This document shows positions 8,600 to 18,258 of a DNA stretch of 64,000 nt, in pieces. Position 1 is the first letter of the stretch. Each line of letters begins with the position of its first letter. The notes beneath the pieces were generated by a model. The model saw only the letters and a list, made by a program, of their open reading frames with translations. It did not search any database and was not told where the DNA came from. This stretch comes from Brevundimonas sp. (GTDB lineage Bacteria; Pseudomonadota; Alphaproteobacteria; Caulobacterales; Caulobacteraceae): NCBI GenBank assembly GCA_016742215.1, contig JACVCC010000003.1, forward strand, positions 1 through 64,000, written 5' to 3'. The position numbers and the translations under genes are program-made.

Positions 8600-8603
8600 C
8601 GCG

Positions 8604-9341
8604 TCAGTAGGTCACGCCGGTCAGATAGAGGCCATCGGAGGGCGCGACCGGGCCGCAGGCGGACCGGTCGCGCGCCTCCAGAGCGGCCCTCAGATCGCCG
8701 GCCGACCACCGGCCCAGCCCCACCTCGACCAGCGAGCCGGTCATCGAGCGGACCTGCCGATGCAGGAAGCTGCGGGCCTCGAACACCAGATGGACCTCCT
8801 CGCCGACGTGTGTGACGCGGGCGACGTCCAGCGTCTTTTCCGGCGACTTGGACTGGCAGTTCACGTCCCGGAAGGTGGTGAAGTCGTGCAGGCCGACCAG
8901 CGCCTGGGCCGCCTCATGCATGGCGTCGGCGTCCAGCGCCTTCTTCATGTGCCAGACCCGGCCCAGATCCAGCGCCGGGCGACCCGGCCGGTTCAGGATG
9001 CGGTACAGGTATTTGCGCCCGGTCGCCGAGAAGCGCGCATGCCACTCCGGATCGACCTCGGCGCAGTCCAGCACCGAGACCTCCTCCTCGATCAGATGGG
9101 CGTTCAGGGCGTTCATCACGGTGCGCGACGGCCATGCCTTTTCCAGATCGAAGCTGACCACCTGACCGGTCGCATGCACGCCGGTGTCGGTGCGCCCGGC
9201 GGCGGCGATGCGGATGCTGTCGCCGCAGAAGGCCTTCAGCGCCCCCTCGATGGCGCCCTGCACGGTCGGCTGGCCGGCCTGGGTCTGGAAGCCGTTATAG
9301 CCAGAGCCGTCGTACTCGATGGTCAGCCGGTACCGGGGCAT
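8604..9341 (-). CDS. truA: tRNA pseudouridine(38-40) synthase
   Basis: The 245-residue protein converts uridines 38-40 in the tRNA anticodon arm to pseudouridine. It shows YDGSGYNGFQ near the N-terminus, the catalytic-aspartate motif AGRTDTGVHA and the C-terminal FEARSFLHRQVRSMTG, all hallmarks of TruA. The ATG at 9341 overlaps the fmt stop by one base (TGATG), so translation is coupled. The frame is open further upstream, but only as a shadow of fmt. Confidence 0.97.
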   Translation of the reverse strand: MPRYRLTIEYDGSGYNGFQTQAGQPTVQGAIEGALKAFCGDSIRIAAAGRTDTGVHATGQVVSFDLEKAWPSRTVMNALNAHLIEEEVSVLDCAEVDPEWHARFSATGRKYLYRILNRPGRPALDLGRVWHMKKALDADAMHEAAQALVGLHDFTTFRDVNCQSKSPEKTLDVARVTHVGEEVHLVFEARSFLHRQVRSMTGSLVEVGLGRWSAGDLRAALEARDRSACGPVAPSDGLYLTGVTY

Positions 9342-10264
9342 CAGGCCAGCACGGTTCCGGCCGGCAGGGGGAAGCCGCGCAGCATCTCGTCCGGCGTCTG
9401 CGCCGCCTTGCCTGCGCGCTGGACCCGGATCAACTGGACCGCGCCGTCGCCGCAGGCGATGCGCAGGGCGCCGTCCAGCACCTGACCCGGCGCGCCCGAT
9501 CCCTCTGCCACGCGCGACATCAGCGCCTTGACCCGCACCGGGCCATCCGCCGAGGCGACCTCGAACCAGGCGCCGGGGAAGGGCGACAGGCCGCGGATAT
9601 GAGCGTCGACCTCGGCCGCCGGACGGCTCCAGTTGATGCGGGCCTCGGCCGGGGTGATCTTGCGGGCATAGGTCGGCTCTCCGGCCTGCTCCGTACCCTC
9701 GGCCCCGCCGCGCTCGATGGCAGCAAGGGCGCGCGGCCACAGGCTGGCGCCGGTGTGCGACATGCGCTCGGACAGGGTGGCGGCGGTGTCGTCGGGGCGG
9801 ATGTCCATGATCTCGGACAGCAGGATGGCGCCCTCGTCCAGACCCTCGGACATGCGCATGATCTGCACGCCGGTCTGTTTGTCGCCAGCCATGATCGCCC
9901 GCTGGATCGGAGCCGCCCCGCGCCAGCGCGGCAGCAGGGAGCCGTGCAGGTTGAAGCAGCCCAGATGCGGCGCCTCCAGCACCTCGGCCTTGAGGATCTG
10001 GCCATAGGCGACGACGCAGGCGGCATCGACGTCCAGCGACCGGAACGTCTCGATCGCCTCGGGCGACTTCATCGATTCCGGCGTGAACACAGGCAGGCCC
10101 ATGGTCTCGGCGAAGGCGTGGACCGGCGACGGCGTCAGCTTCTGCCCCCGGCCCTTGGGCCGCGGCGGCTGCGAATAGACGGCCACGACCTCGTGCCCGC
10201 TGGCGATCAGTTCGGCCAGCGACGGCACGGCGAAGTCGGGGGTACCCATGAAGGCGAGGCGCAT
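9341..10264 (-). CDS. fmt: methionyl-tRNA formyltransferase
   Basis: The 307-residue enzyme formylates initiator Met-tRNA. The N-terminal domain begins [16 protein letters not shown] and carries the active-site region [21 protein letters not shown]; the C-terminal OB-like domain includes [24 protein letters not shown]. Length and motifs are normal. Together with def (10966-11556), which removes the formyl group, it is part of the initiation/deformylation set often found together, here separated by two small membrane-protein genes. Confidence 0.97.
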   Translation of the reverse strand: MRLAFMGTPDFAVPSLAELIASGHEVVAVYSQPPRPKGRGQKLTPSPVHAFAETMGLPVFTPESMKSPEAIETFRSLDVDAACVVAYGQILKAEVLEAPHLGCFNLHGSLLPRWRGAAPIQRAIMAGDKQTGVQIMRMSEGLDEGAILLSEIMDIRPDDTAATLSERMSHTGASLWPRALAAIERGGAEGTEQAGEPTYARKITPAEARINWSRPAAEVDAHIRGLSPFPGAWFEVASADGPVRVKALMSRVAEGSGAPGQVLDGALRIACGDGAVQLIRVQRAGKAAQTPDEMLRGFPLPAGTVLA

Positions 10265-10352
10265 CCGGGCGCATTAGCCCTATGCGAGCGTCGGCGACAA
10301 GGCGGGGGCCGTTTCTGGATCCTGAGGATGGCTGTCGTCGGCTGATTTCGTC

Positions 10353-10694
10353 TCAACGGGAAGCGGACATCTTCCGGGCAGCCGCGACCAGTATCGCCTT
10401 GTGAAACTGAAATATCAGCCAGCACACCAACGCTGAGAACGGAACCACGATCAGATCACTGATCTGTTGCGGGGGAGCGACGATCAGGAAAAGGAGGATC
10501 CAAAGCCCCCAGAACAGCCTGAAAAACCAGGTCATGATCTGGATGGAGAGCCTGGTTCGAGGGCCCAATTCGGCTTTTGGCGGCCGTTCCGCTCTGGCGG
10601 GAAGCACTGGCGGCGCTACCTGCTGATCCAGCCGGTCTATCGCCGTCGCGAGTTCGCGAAGCTTTTCGTCACTGGATGGCAGCGAGTTGCTCAT
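10353..10694 (-). CDS. hypothetical membrane protein
   Basis: The 113-residue protein has a soluble N-terminal part with a short helix (DEKLRELATAIDRLDQQV), then two hydrophobic segments at roughly 55-77 and 82-105 that look like a helical hairpin in the inner membrane. The ATG at 10694 is preferred to the longer frame (10778) because the extension reads like non-coding DNA, but the ribosome binding site is weak. Family not recognised. Confidence 0.6.
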   Translation of the reverse strand: MSNSLPSSDEKLRELATAIDRLDQQVAPPVLPARAERPPKAELGPRTRLSIQIMTWFFRLFWGLWILLFLIVAPPQQISDLIVVPFSALVCWLIFQFHKAILVAAARKMSASR

Positions 10695-10738
10695 GGTCGG
10701 CGTCCGATTTTCTCTGATTCCGCCGACTGGTCCGAACC

Positions 10739-10966
10739 TCAATCCCAGCGCGTGAACACTCCGCCGCCCTCGTCCCATTCGCCGCCGGCGTCCAGCGCGT
10801 CGTCGAAGTCGAGCAGGCGGTCCAGCAGGACGCCGGCGATCACGCCGATGGCGGCCACGCCGACGATGGTGGCGACCGAGGCGACGCCCACCTTCTCGTT
10901 GCGGGTCAGGCGGCGGCGGCCCTGCGGGTCGATGATGCGATCGCGGTTGCGCTTGAGACGGGCCAT
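10739..10966 (-). CDS. small single-pass membrane protein following def
   Basis: The 75-residue protein has a basic N-terminus ([20 protein letters not shown]), one membrane segment at about 27-48 (VGVASVATIVGVAAIGVIAGVLL) and an acidic tail. The start overlaps the def stop by one base (TGATG), so it is translated with def. Not recognised beyond that; the conserved-looking overlap argues that it is a real gene. Confidence 0.7.
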   Translation of the reverse strand: MARLKRNRDRIIDPQGRRRLTRNEKVGVASVATIVGVAAIGVIAGVLLDRLLDFDDALDAGGEWDEGGGVFTRWD

Positions 10967-11556
10967 CAGGCGGCCATCCTCGCGGCCTTCTTCACCTTGG
11001 CCACGGCGCGCTCGCGGCGCAGGCGCGACAGGTGGTCGATAAACAGTACGCCGTTCAGATGGTCCATCTCGTGCTGGATGCAGACGGCGTAGAGGCCGTC
11101 GGCCTCTTCCTCGATCGTCTCGCCGTTGTAGCCCAGATACTTGATCCGGCAGCGGGCGGGACGCTCGACGGAATCGAAATACTCCGGGATCGACAGACAG
11201 CCTTCCTCGTAGGGGCAGGTGTCGTCCGAGGTCCACAGGATCTCCGGATTGACGAAATAGCGCGGGTTGCGACGCTCGGCGTCCCACTTCTCGCGCTCTT
11301 CCTTCGACATCGTCGAGGGGTCGACGTCGTCGACGTCGCCGTTCTTGTCGCCCAGGTCCATGACGATGACCCGACGCGTGTCGCCGATCTGCACGGCGGC
11401 CAGGCCGATGCCCGGGGCGGCGTACATGGTCTCGAGCATGTCATCCATGAGCGTGCGCAGCTCGTCGGTGACCGGGCCTTCGACCGGGGTCGAGACCTGC
11501 TTCAGGATCGCCAGATCGGCGGCGTTATCGATGGTGAGGATGCGACGGATGGCCAT
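10966..11556 (-). CDS. def: peptide deformylase
   Basis: The 196-residue metalloenzyme removes the N-formyl group from nascent proteins. All three motifs are present: GIGLAAVQ (motif 1), EEGCLSIPE (motif 2, metal-ligand Cys) and QHEMDHLNG (motif 3, two His ligands and the catalytic Glu). An insertion of about 25 acidic residues ([20 protein letters not shown]) between motifs 1 and 2 makes it longer than the E. coli enzyme; related alphaproteobacteria may share it. A small membrane protein gene overlaps its stop. Confidence 0.97.
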   Translation of the reverse strand: MAIRRILTIDNAADLAILKQVSTPVEGPVTDELRTLMDDMLETMYAAPGIGLAAVQIGDTRRVIVMDLGDKNGDVDDVDPSTMSKEEREKWDAERRNPRYFVNPEILWTSDDTCPYEEGCLSIPEYFDSVERPARCRIKYLGYNGETIEEEADGLYAVCIQHEMDHLNGVLFIDHLSRLRRERAVAKVKKAARMAA

Positions 11557-11625
11557 GCCCGCGAGGTAGTCTCCGCGGGCCCAAAGGTCAAGATTTCCGA
11601 CTGTTCCGAAGGGTTATTGCGACGA

Positions 11626-12033
11626 TCAGCCCTCGACGCCCGGAAGCAGGCGCGGCTTGCGGTTCTGGTCGATGGCCACATAGGTGAAGACGCCCTCGGT
11701 CACCCGAACCGACTCCGCCTGGGCGTCGCGCCGCGGGCGCTTCCACGCCTCGACATGGACCCGGATCGAGGTGCGGCCGGTCTTGATGACCTTTGCGTAG
11801 ATCGACACCTCGTCGCCCACCGACACCGGCTGGTGGAAGACCATGGCGTCCAGCGCCACGGTGGCGCAGCGCCCTTGCGCATATTCGAACGCCGGCGTCG
11901 CGCCGGCCAGGTCCATCTGGGCCAGCAGCCAGCCGCCGAAGATGTCGCCTTCCGGATTGGTGTCCGCGGGCATGGCGATCACGCGCCCGACGGGCTGGCC
12001 GGTCGGATGGGCGGGCAGATCTGTGTGGGTCAT
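11626..12033 (-). CDS. acyl-CoA thioesterase, YciA-like hotdog fold
   Basis: The 135-residue protein contains the hotdog-fold thioesterase signature [20 protein letters not shown], with the catalytic Asp, and a typical core ([26 protein letters not shown]). It should hydrolyse acyl-CoA esters in the cytoplasm, as YciA does; chain-length preference is not visible. The ATG at 12033 is preferred over the open frame to 12159 because the family begins shortly before [13 protein letters not shown]. Confidence 0.9.
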   Translation of the reverse strand: MTHTDLPAHPTGQPVGRVIAMPADTNPEGDIFGGWLLAQMDLAGATPAFEYAQGRCATVALDAMVFHQPVSVGDEVSIYAKVIKTGRTSIRVHVEAWKRPRRDAQAESVRVTEGVFTYVAIDQNRKPRLLPGVEG

Positions 12034-12097
12034 GACGCGGCTTTCAACGGACTTGGGCCCGCTGCCTAGCCCTTCCGCACGCCGCCTTCCAGTCCGC

Positions 12098-12196
12098 TCA
12101 CTTCTTTCGCGCGGACATCCAACCCAGGAACGCGAGGGTCGCCAGCGCAGGCGCCGCAATGAGCGCGAACACGGCCATCGGGTCCAACGTCGTCAT
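12098..12196 (-). CDS. 32-aa single-pass membrane peptide
   Basis: A short ORF encoding [19 protein letters not shown] followed by [13 protein letters not shown]. It has one membrane segment and a basic cytoplasmic end, resembling in shape the small accessory subunits of membrane complexes. A strong ribosome binding site (GGGGGAGG) stands 5 bases before the ATG, which is the main reason to believe it. It lies between the thioesterase and tRNA-Arg. No family recognised. Confidence 0.6.
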   Translation of the reverse strand: MTTLDPMAVFALIAAPALATLAFLGWMSARKK

Positions 12197-12305
12197 CCGA
12201 TCCTCCCCCGGTTACACGGTCATTACATCGCAACCATGGAGCGAGTCGAGAGGCGGGCCGAAAACAGCCGTGAGAGCCGATCATCAAGCCTGCAATCAGG
12301 AGAAG

Positions 12306-12382
12306 TGGCGCACCCGACACGATTCGAACGTGTGACCTTTGCCTTCGGAGGGCAACGCTCTATCCAGCTGAGCTACGGGTGC
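12306..12382 (-). tRNA. tRNA-Arg (anticodon CCG)
   Basis: The minus strand folds into a full cloverleaf: acceptor GCACCCG/CGGGTGC, D arm with AGCTCAGCTGGATAGAGC, anticodon stem TTGCC/GGCAA with loop CTCCGAA (anticodon CCG, reading CGG), T arm with GTTCGAATC, and an encoded 3' CCA. The gene is intact and the flanking genes look native, so it does not appear to be occupied as an attachment site. Confidence 0.96.
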
Positions 12383-12557
12383 GTCTGTCGGCGAGGGCGC
12401 CGGGACGAAGGCCTCTACAGCAGGACAGGCCCGCCCTCAATCCCGAATGCGTGACGTCCGTCGCAACCTCTGACGCGCCGTTCTGGACGGGCGCGGGGTT
12501 TTGGTCGAAGACTTCGGCCGTCCGGGCGCGGGGAGCGTCCGTCGAAGGAGTGTCCCG

Positions 12558-13850
12558 ATGCGCGTGCTCGCCCTTGCCCTCGCCCTGCTGGTCGCCGCCT
12601 GTGCGGCGCCGCCGTCCGACGGGACCCGGACCGGCCCGCGCCGCGACACCCTCGACGGCATCGCGCGCGACTATGTCGGCCTGATCCTGGAGATCGGCGA
12701 GCACGAGGATGGCTATGTCGACGCCTACTACGGTCCGCCGGAATGGCGGGAAGAGGCGAAGGCGAACCTGCGCACCCTGCCGCAACTGGCGGAGGAGGCG
12801 ACCGGTCTGACCGCCCGCCTGAACGCCATCTCCACCGACGGCCAGGACGCCGCCATCGTCCAGCGCCGGAAATACCTGCTGGCCCACGTCTCGGCCGCCG
12901 GAGCGCGCGTGCGGATGCTGTCGGGCGAGCGCATGAGCTTCGCCGACGAGGCCGAGGCCCTGTTCGGCATCCGGCCGGACCTGCGTCCCCTGTCGAGCTT
13001 CGACCCGGTGCTGGCGCAGATCGACGCCCTGGTGCCCGGCGAGGGTTCGCTGACGGACCGCGTGACCGAGTTCCGGTCGCACTACGTTATCCCGCGCGAC
13101 CGCCTTCAGCCCGTCATGGACGCGGCCATCGCCGAGTGCCGTCGCCGCACGCTGCAACACATCCAGCTGCCCTCGAACGAGAGCTTCACCCTCGCCTTCG
13201 TCGGCGACAAGCCGTGGTCGGGCTACAATTATTACCAAGGAAATTCAGCGTCCAAGATCGAGATCAATGCCGACTTCCCGATCTACACCGAGCGGGCGAT
13301 CGATCTGGGCTGCCACGAGGGCTACCCCGGCCACCACGTCTACAACGCCCTGCTGGAACGCACCTTCGTGCGCGAGCGCGGCTGGATGGAGATGAGCGTC
13401 TATCCGCTGTTCAGCCCGATGAGCTTCGTGGCCGAGGGCAGCGCCAACTACGGCATCGACCTGGCCTTCCCGGGCGACGAGGGCACGCGGTTCGAGCGCG
13501 AGGTCCTGTTCCCGCTGGCCGGACTGGACCCGGCGACGGCCGAGCGGAAGGCGCAACTGGGCGCCCTGACCCGTCAGCTGGCGCGAGCCGAATACACCAT
13601 TGCGGACGCCTATCTGGCCGGCCGCATCAACCGCGACATCGCCATCGAACAGCTGATGAAATACTCGCTGGCCGACCGCGCCAAGGCCACCCAACGCCTG
13701 CGCTTCATCGACACCTATCGCAGCTACATCATCAACTACGGCCTCGGCCGCGACGTGGTGCAGGCCTGGGTCGAACGCCGTGGTGGAAACCACTGGGACG
13801 GGATGGAGACGCTGCTGTCGAGCCAGATACTGCCGACGGATCTGCGATAG
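12558..13850 (+). CDS. DUF885-family lipoprotein, putative metallopeptidase
   Basis: The 430-residue protein begins with a lipoprotein signal (LALALALLVAACAAPP, Cys13 or nearby acylated). The C-terminal half has the DUF885 signature HEGYPGHHVYN followed by FVAEGSANYGIDLAF. The paired His and Glu residues resemble a zinc-peptidase site, although the activity of the family is poorly documented. It seems shorter than many DUF885 proteins. The ATG at 12558 has GAAGGAG upstream. A hairpin repeat (13856-13899) fills the gap to the convergent SDR gene. Confidence 0.85.
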   Translation: MRVLALALALLVAACAAPPSDGTRTGPRRDTLDGIARDYVGLILEIGEHEDGYVDAYYGPPEWREEAKANLRTLPQLAEEATGLTARLNAISTDGQDAAIVQRRKYLLAHVSAAGARVRMLSGERMSFADEAEALFGIRPDLRPLSSFDPVLAQIDALVPGEGSLTDRVTEFRSHYVIPRDRLQPVMDAAIAECRRRTLQHIQLPSNESFTLAFVGDKPWSGYNYYQGNSASKIEINADFPIYTERAIDLGCHEGYPGHHVYNALLERTFVRERGWMEMSVYPLFSPMSFVAEGSANYGIDLAFPGDEGTRFEREVLFPLAGLDPATAERKAQLGALTRQLARAEYTIADAYLAGRINRDIAIEQLMKYSLADRAKATQRLRFIDTYRSYIINYGLGRDVVQAWVERRGGNHWDGMETLLSSQILPTDLR

Positions 13851-13855
13851 GCGCT

Positions 13856-13899
13856 CACCTCTCCATTCCCCCAGGAATGGAGAGGCGATGGAGAGGTGA
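13856..13899. repeat. short form of a dispersed hairpin repeat
   Basis: The core is an inverted repeat CTCTCCATTCC and GGAATGGAGAG, followed by CGATGGAGAGGTGA. The same two outer parts occur at 50425-50598, but there they are separated by about 130 bases of further hairpin. Here the centre is missing. It exactly fills the gap between two convergent genes and may also act as a transcription terminator. Confidence 0.75.
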
Positions 13900-13901
13900 A
13901 C

Positions 13902-14684
13902 TCACTGCGCCAGCATGCCGCCGTCGATGACGAACTCGGAGCCGGTGATGAATTTGCTCTCGTCCGAGGCGAGGTAGACCACGCACCAGGCCACGTCGTC
14001 CGGCTCGCCGATCCGCTTCAGCGGGATGCCGCGCGACAGGCGCTCGTGGGCCTTGCCCTCGTCCCCGCCGGCCATGGCGACGAAGGGGTCGAGGATCGGG
14101 GTCTTGATGAAGACGGGATGCACCGAGTTGGAGCGGACGTTCCATTCCATCTTCGCAGCTTCCAGGGCGATGGTCTTGGAGTACATCCACACCCCGGCCT
14201 TGGTGGCGTTGTAGGCGCCCATGCCCGGCGCGGCGGCCAGGCCGGCCACCGACGAGATGTTGATGATCGAACCCGGCGCCGAGGCGCGCAGGTGCGGCAT
14301 GGCGTGCTTGCAGCCGAACATGATCGAGCGGAGATTGATCTCGTACTGGCGCTGCCAGTTCTCTGCCGTGTCGGCCTCGACGAACATCAGCGGGCCGCCG
14401 ATGCCGGCGTTGTTCACCAGCACGGACAGGCCGCCCATGTCCTCGCTGGCGCGGCCCAGCACGTCGATCCATTGCTCTTCCGACGTCACGTCGTGGGCAT
14501 AGGCGAAGGCGGCGCCGGGGTGAGCCGCATTGATCTCGTCCGCCAGCGACTGGACAGCCTCGGCATTGACGTCGGTCAGGGCCAGCTTGCAGCCCTCGGC
14601 CGCCATGATGCGGGCCATGGCCGCGCCCAGCCCCCCGGCCGCACCGGTGATCAGGGCCTGTTTGTTCGCCAGACGTCCGGCCAT
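13902..14684 (-). CDS. short-chain dehydrogenase/reductase (SDR)
   Basis: The 260-residue classical SDR oxidoreductase has a Rossmann cofactor motif TGAAGGLG near residue 14, NNAG at about 90, catalytic Ser in INISSVAG and the YxxxK pair in YNATKAG. The Asp in LTDVN suggests NAD(H) rather than NADP(H). The C-terminal FITGSEFVIDGG is typical of 3-oxoacyl reductase/2-keto-alcohol type SDRs; the substrate is unknown. The ATG at 14684 overlaps the phhB stop by one base. Confidence 0.9.
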   Translation of the reverse strand: MAGRLANKQALITGAAGGLGAAMARIMAAEGCKLALTDVNAEAVQSLADEINAAHPGAAFAYAHDVTSEEQWIDVLGRASEDMGGLSVLVNNAGIGGPLMFVEADTAENWQRQYEINLRSIMFGCKHAMPHLRASAPGSIINISSVAGLAAAPGMGAYNATKAGVWMYSKTIALEAAKMEWNVRSNSVHPVFIKTPILDPFVAMAGGDEGKAHERLSRGIPLKRIGEPDDVAWCVVYLASDESKFITGSEFVIDGGMLAQ

Positions 14685-14980
14685 CACTCGCCTCCCATCG
14701 CCGCAGCGGCTTCATCGATGAAGCGGGCCATATCGAGATCACGCTGCGTCACGCCACCGGCGTCGTGTGTGGTCAGCAGCACCTCGACGCGATTGTAGAC
14801 GTTCGACCATTCCGGATGGTGGTCGACCTTGTCCGCCAGCAGGGCCACGCGGGTCATGAAGCCGAAGGCGGCGTTGAAGTCGGCGAACTTCAGATCGCGC
14901 TGGATCGCCGGCCGGTCGCCGCCCGGATTACGCCATTTCGGCAGGGCCTTCAGGGCTTCCGCAAGGTCAATCGTCTGCAT
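14684..14980 (-). CDS. phhB: pterin-4a-carbinolamine dehydratase
   Basis: The 98-residue enzyme recycles the carbinolamine formed by pterin-dependent hydroxylases. The signature [14 protein letters not shown] followed by [17 protein letters not shown] is complete. The start at 14980 is chosen because GGAGGAGG lies 8 bases upstream; earlier ATGs (14998, 15058) lack this. It forms a two-gene unit with the SDR. No phenylalanine hydroxylase gene is in the window. Confidence 0.93.
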   Translation of the reverse strand: MQTIDLAEALKALPKWRNPGGDRPAIQRDLKFADFNAAFGFMTRVALLADKVDHHPEWSNVYNRVEVLLTTHDAGGVTQRDLDMARFIDEAAAAMGGE

Positions 14981-15104
14981 CGGGGCGTCCTCCTCCATCC
15001 GGCGTATCGCGCACCGCGTCCGGCCACAAGTCGGCGAGCGGCGCCGGAACAACGGCAAAGCTCCGCGCGTTTACAAGCGTCGCCATTCCTCAGGGAGAGA
15101 CGCC

Positions 15105-15809
15105 GTGAACAATCTCTGGATCGAGGCCCTCGACGCGGGGGACCGCAAGCGGATCGAACCGCATCTGGTCGAGCGCCCCTTCGCCCAGGGGCAGATGCTC
15201 TATGACGCCGGCGAGGAGGTGGATGTGGTCTGGTTCCCGCTGACCGGCGTGGTGTCCCTGATGACCGTCCTGCCCGAGGACCGGATGATCGAGACCGCCG
15301 CCATCGGTCGCGAGGGGCTGGTCGGCGTCACCTGCGGACCGATGAACGCCCGCGCTTCCAGCCGCGCCATCGCCCAGATCGAGGGCGCCGCCGCCTGCTG
15401 CCCGGCGGACGTCTTCTCCGATGCGTTGGGCGACAGCCCGGCCATGCGCAACGCCCTGTCGCGCTTCACGGAAGGCCTGTTCGCCCAGGTCCAGCAGACC
15501 GCCGCCTGCAACGCCCAGCACCGGCTGGACGAGCGGCTGGCCCGCTGGCTGCTGACCCTGCACGACCGCGCCGGCGACGACCGCTTCAAACTGACCCAGG
15601 CGGGCATCGCCGGAATGCTGGGTGTCCGTCGCGCGACCGTGTCCGAGGTCGGCTCGGTGCTGGAGGGCCAGGCGCTGATCCGCCGCGGCCGCGGCTGGGT
15701 CGAGGTGCTGGACCGTCCGGGCCTCGAAGACGCCGCCTGCGGCTGCTACGGCCTGATGCGCAACGTCATGAAGGATCTGGGGCTGCCGCGTCCGCGCCCG
15801 GCGCACTGA
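15105..15809 (+). CDS. Crp/Fnr-family transcriptional regulator
   Basis: The 234-residue protein starts at a GTG with AGGGAGAG 6 bases before it. Residues 1-140 form a cyclic-nucleotide-binding-like barrel (VWFPLTGVVSLMTVLPEDRMIETAAIGREGLVG) without a clear cAMP-binding arginine. Residues 155-215 form a winged helix (LTQAGIAGMLGVRRATVSEVGSVLEGQALIRRGRGWVEVLD). It has cysteines near the C-terminus but not an Fnr-type N-terminal cluster, so it is not an oxygen-sensing Fnr. The signal and regulon are unknown. Confidence 0.9.
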   Translation: MNNLWIEALDAGDRKRIEPHLVERPFAQGQMLYDAGEEVDVVWFPLTGVVSLMTVLPEDRMIETAAIGREGLVGVTCGPMNARASSRAIAQIEGAAACCPADVFSDALGDSPAMRNALSRFTEGLFAQVQQTAACNAQHRLDERLARWLLTLHDRAGDDRFKLTQAGIAGMLGVRRATVSEVGSVLEGQALIRRGRGWVEVLDRPGLEDAACGCYGLMRNVMKDLGLPRPRPAH

Positions 15810-15872
15810 GATCATCCTCGTGCGGCTTCACGGATGGATGACGCAGGCCCGGCGACGCGCTAGACCGCCGTC

Positions 15873-16649
15873 ATGACAGACGCCGCCTCCCCTTCCGGCA
15901 AGACCTCGCCTTTCGGCTTTCGCGACGTGGACGCGAAGGAGAAGGTCCGCATGGTGCGCGGCGTGTTCGACAGCGTGGCGTCGAACTACGACCTGATGAA
16001 TGACCTGATGAGCGCGGGCGTGCACCGGCTCTGGAAGGACGCGGCGGCGGCCAAGCTGAACCCGCGCCCGGGCGAGACCATTCTCGACGTGGCCGGCGGC
16101 ACCGGCGACATGGCGCGCCGCTACTCGAAGATGGCCCGCGCGGCGCAGGAAAGGCGCGGCGGAGACGACGCCTCGGTCATCGTGCTGGACTACAACGCCG
16201 AGATGATCATGGCCGGGGTGCACAAGGGTGGCGAGCCCGAGATGAGCTGGACCGTCGGCGATGCGATGAACCTGCCGCTGCCGGACGCATCGGTGGACGC
16301 CTATTCGATCAGCTTCGGCATCCGCAATGTGGCCGATGTCGATGCCGCCCTGCGCGAGGCGCGACGGGTGCTGAAGCCGGGCGGCCGCTTCCTGTGCCTG
16401 GAATTCTCGCGGCCGATCGCCGGCCCGATCCGTGCGGCCTATGACGCCTGGTCCTTCCACGCCATCCCGCGCATCGGCGAGTGGGTGGCGAAGGATCGCG
16501 ACAGCTACCAGTATCTGGTCGAAAGCATCCGTCGCTTCCCCGACCAGCCGACCTTCAAGCGGATGATCGAGACCGCCGGCTTCAGCCGCGTCACGGTCAG
16601 CAACCTGTCGGGCGGTGTGGCCGCCATCCACCACGGGTGGGCGATCTGA
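15873..16649 (+). CDS. ubiE: ubiquinone/menaquinone biosynthesis C-methyltransferase
   Basis: The 258-residue SAM-dependent methyltransferase adds the ring C-methyl in ubiquinone synthesis. It shows the UbiE signatures [26 protein letters not shown], the SAM-binding [37 protein letters not shown] and the C-terminal [12 protein letters not shown]. It overlaps ubiB by 13 bases, a common arrangement in alphaproteobacteria. Confidence 0.97.
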   Translation: MTDAASPSGKTSPFGFRDVDAKEKVRMVRGVFDSVASNYDLMNDLMSAGVHRLWKDAAAAKLNPRPGETILDVAGGTGDMARRYSKMARAAQERRGGDDASVIVLDYNAEMIMAGVHKGGEPEMSWTVGDAMNLPLPDASVDAYSISFGIRNVADVDAALREARRVLKPGGRFLCLEFSRPIAGPIRAAYDAWSFHAIPRIGEWVAKDRDSYQYLVESIRRFPDQPTFKRMIETAGFSRVTVSNLSGGVAAIHHGWAI

Positions 16650-18235
16650 CCCGACGGATCGATCCCGCGACGCCTCCGCCGCCTCCGGCGACCGTTCCGG
16701 TCAACAATCCGGTCGGCGCGTCGCTGCGCCTGCTGGGCTGGCTGGGCGTGCTGGTCCGTCACGACGCCCTGGTTCCGCGCGAGATCACGCCTCTTCTGCC
16801 GGTCTGGGCGCGCTGGATCGCCAGCCTGCTGCACCTGTTCGCCGGCCGCGAGGGCCGCGCCGGCCGTCCCGGTCAGCGGCTGGGCAAGGCCTTCGAGCAT
16901 CTGGGACCCGTGGCGATCAAGCTGGGTCAGGTGCTGGCCACCCGCGCCGACATCTTCGGCGTCGAGTTCGCCCGCGACCTCGGCCGGCTGAAGGATGCCC
17001 TGCCGGCCTTTCCGGTCGAACAGGCCCGACGCGAGGTCGAACGCTCGCTGGGCCGTCCGGCCGAAGCCATGTTCACTGACTTCGGCCCGCCGGTAGCGGC
17101 CGCCTCACTGGCCCAGGCCCATCCGGCGTATCTGGCCGACGGTCGCAAGGTCGCGGTCAAGGTGCTGCGTCCGGGCGTCGAGCGTCGCGTGGCGCTGGGT
17201 CTCGACGCCATGCGTCTGGCCGCCCGGCTCGCGGTGAAGTTCGTGCCGCTGGCCCGCCGTCTGGAGCCCTCGGCCTTCGTCGAGACCATCGCCCGCGCCC
17301 TGCAGCTGGAACTGGACATGCGGCTGGAGGCCGCCGCCTGCTCCGAGCTGGGCGAGATCATGCGCAAGGGCGCCGGCGACCTCGGCGGCCACATGACCGC
17401 GCCCGCCGTCATCTGGGACGGGGTCGGCAAGCGGGTCCTGACGCTGGAATGGGCTCCGGGCCTGCCCCTGACCGATCCCGCCGCGGTCGCCCAGCCGGGT
17501 CTGGACGTAAACGCCCTGGCCGACAATGTCGTGCGCTCCTTCCTCAGCCAGGCGCTGGATCACGGCGCCTTCCACGCTGACCTGCACGAGGGCAATCTCT
17601 TCTGCCATGCCCCGGCCGAGCTGACGGCGATCGACTTCGGCATCGTCGGCCGTCTCGGCCCCGCCGAGCGCCGCTACCTCGCCGAGATCCTGTGGGGCTT
17701 CATCAGCCGCGACTACGACCGCATCGCCATGGTCCATTTCGAGGCTGGCTATGTGCCGAAGGAGCATTCGGTCGAGGCCTTCGCCCAGGCCCTGCGCGCG
17801 GTCGGCGAGCCGGTCATCGGCAAACAGGCCTCGCAGGTCTCGATGGGCCGTTTGCTGGGCCAGCTGTTCGAGATCACCGACCTGTTCGACATGCATCTGC
17901 GGCCCGAGCTGATCCTGCTGCAGAAGACCATGGTCTCGGTCGAGGGCGTGGCGCGTCGTCTGAACCCTGACCACGACCTGTGGGCTGCGGCCCAGCCGGT
18001 GGTCGAGCGCTGGATCCGCCGCGAACTGGGGCCCCAGGCCCAGATCCGCGACGCCATCGATGAGCTGCGCGCGACGCTGAAGGCGCTGTCGAAACTGGCG
18101 CAGAACCCTCCGGCGGCCTCGACCGTTATCGTGCGCGAAGCCCGCACGCCCGTGTGGGCCATCGTCGGGATTACGGTCGCGGTCTGCGCCTCCGTCGCCG
18201 CCCTTGTTCTGTCGCTTTGGCCCGCCATCGTCTGA
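16637..18235 (+). CDS. ubiB: ubiquinone biosynthesis regulatory protein kinase-like UbiB
   Basis: The 532-residue protein belongs to the ABC1/ADCK family and is needed for ubiquinone production. It has the KxGQ motif ([18 protein letters not shown]), the atypical kinase core with [21 protein letters not shown] and IDFGIVGRL, and two C-terminal membrane helices ([23 protein letters not shown]). The start is taken as GTG at 16637 inside the ubiE 3' end, since no ATG precedes the conserved region in frame; a slightly later alternative start is possible. Confidence 0.95.
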   Translation: MGDLTRRIDPATPPPPPATVPVNNPVGASLRLLGWLGVLVRHDALVPREITPLLPVWARWIASLLHLFAGREGRAGRPGQRLGKAFEHLGPVAIKLGQVLATRADIFGVEFARDLGRLKDALPAFPVEQARREVERSLGRPAEAMFTDFGPPVAAASLAQAHPAYLADGRKVAVKVLRPGVERRVALGLDAMRLAARLAVKFVPLARRLEPSAFVETIARALQLELDMRLEAAACSELGEIMRKGAGDLGGHMTAPAVIWDGVGKRVLTLEWAPGLPLTDPAAVAQPGLDVNALADNVVRSFLSQALDHGAFHADLHEGNLFCHAPAELTAIDFGIVGRLGPAERRYLAEILWGFISRDYDRIAMVHFEAGYVPKEHSVEAFAQALRAVGEPVIGKQASQVSMGRLLGQLFEITDLFDMHLRPELILLQKTMVSVEGVARRLNPDHDLWAAAQPVVERWIRRELGPQAQIRDAIDELRATLKALSKLAQNPPAASTVIVREARTPVWAIVGITVAVCASVAALVLSLWPAIV

Positions 18236-18258
18236 GCCTCACGCTGGAGACTACCTGT

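Noticed and set aside
12306..12382. tRNA-Arg as an island attachment site
   Set aside because: The tRNA is intact, with no duplicated 3' fragment or integrase nearby, and the flanking genes have native composition.
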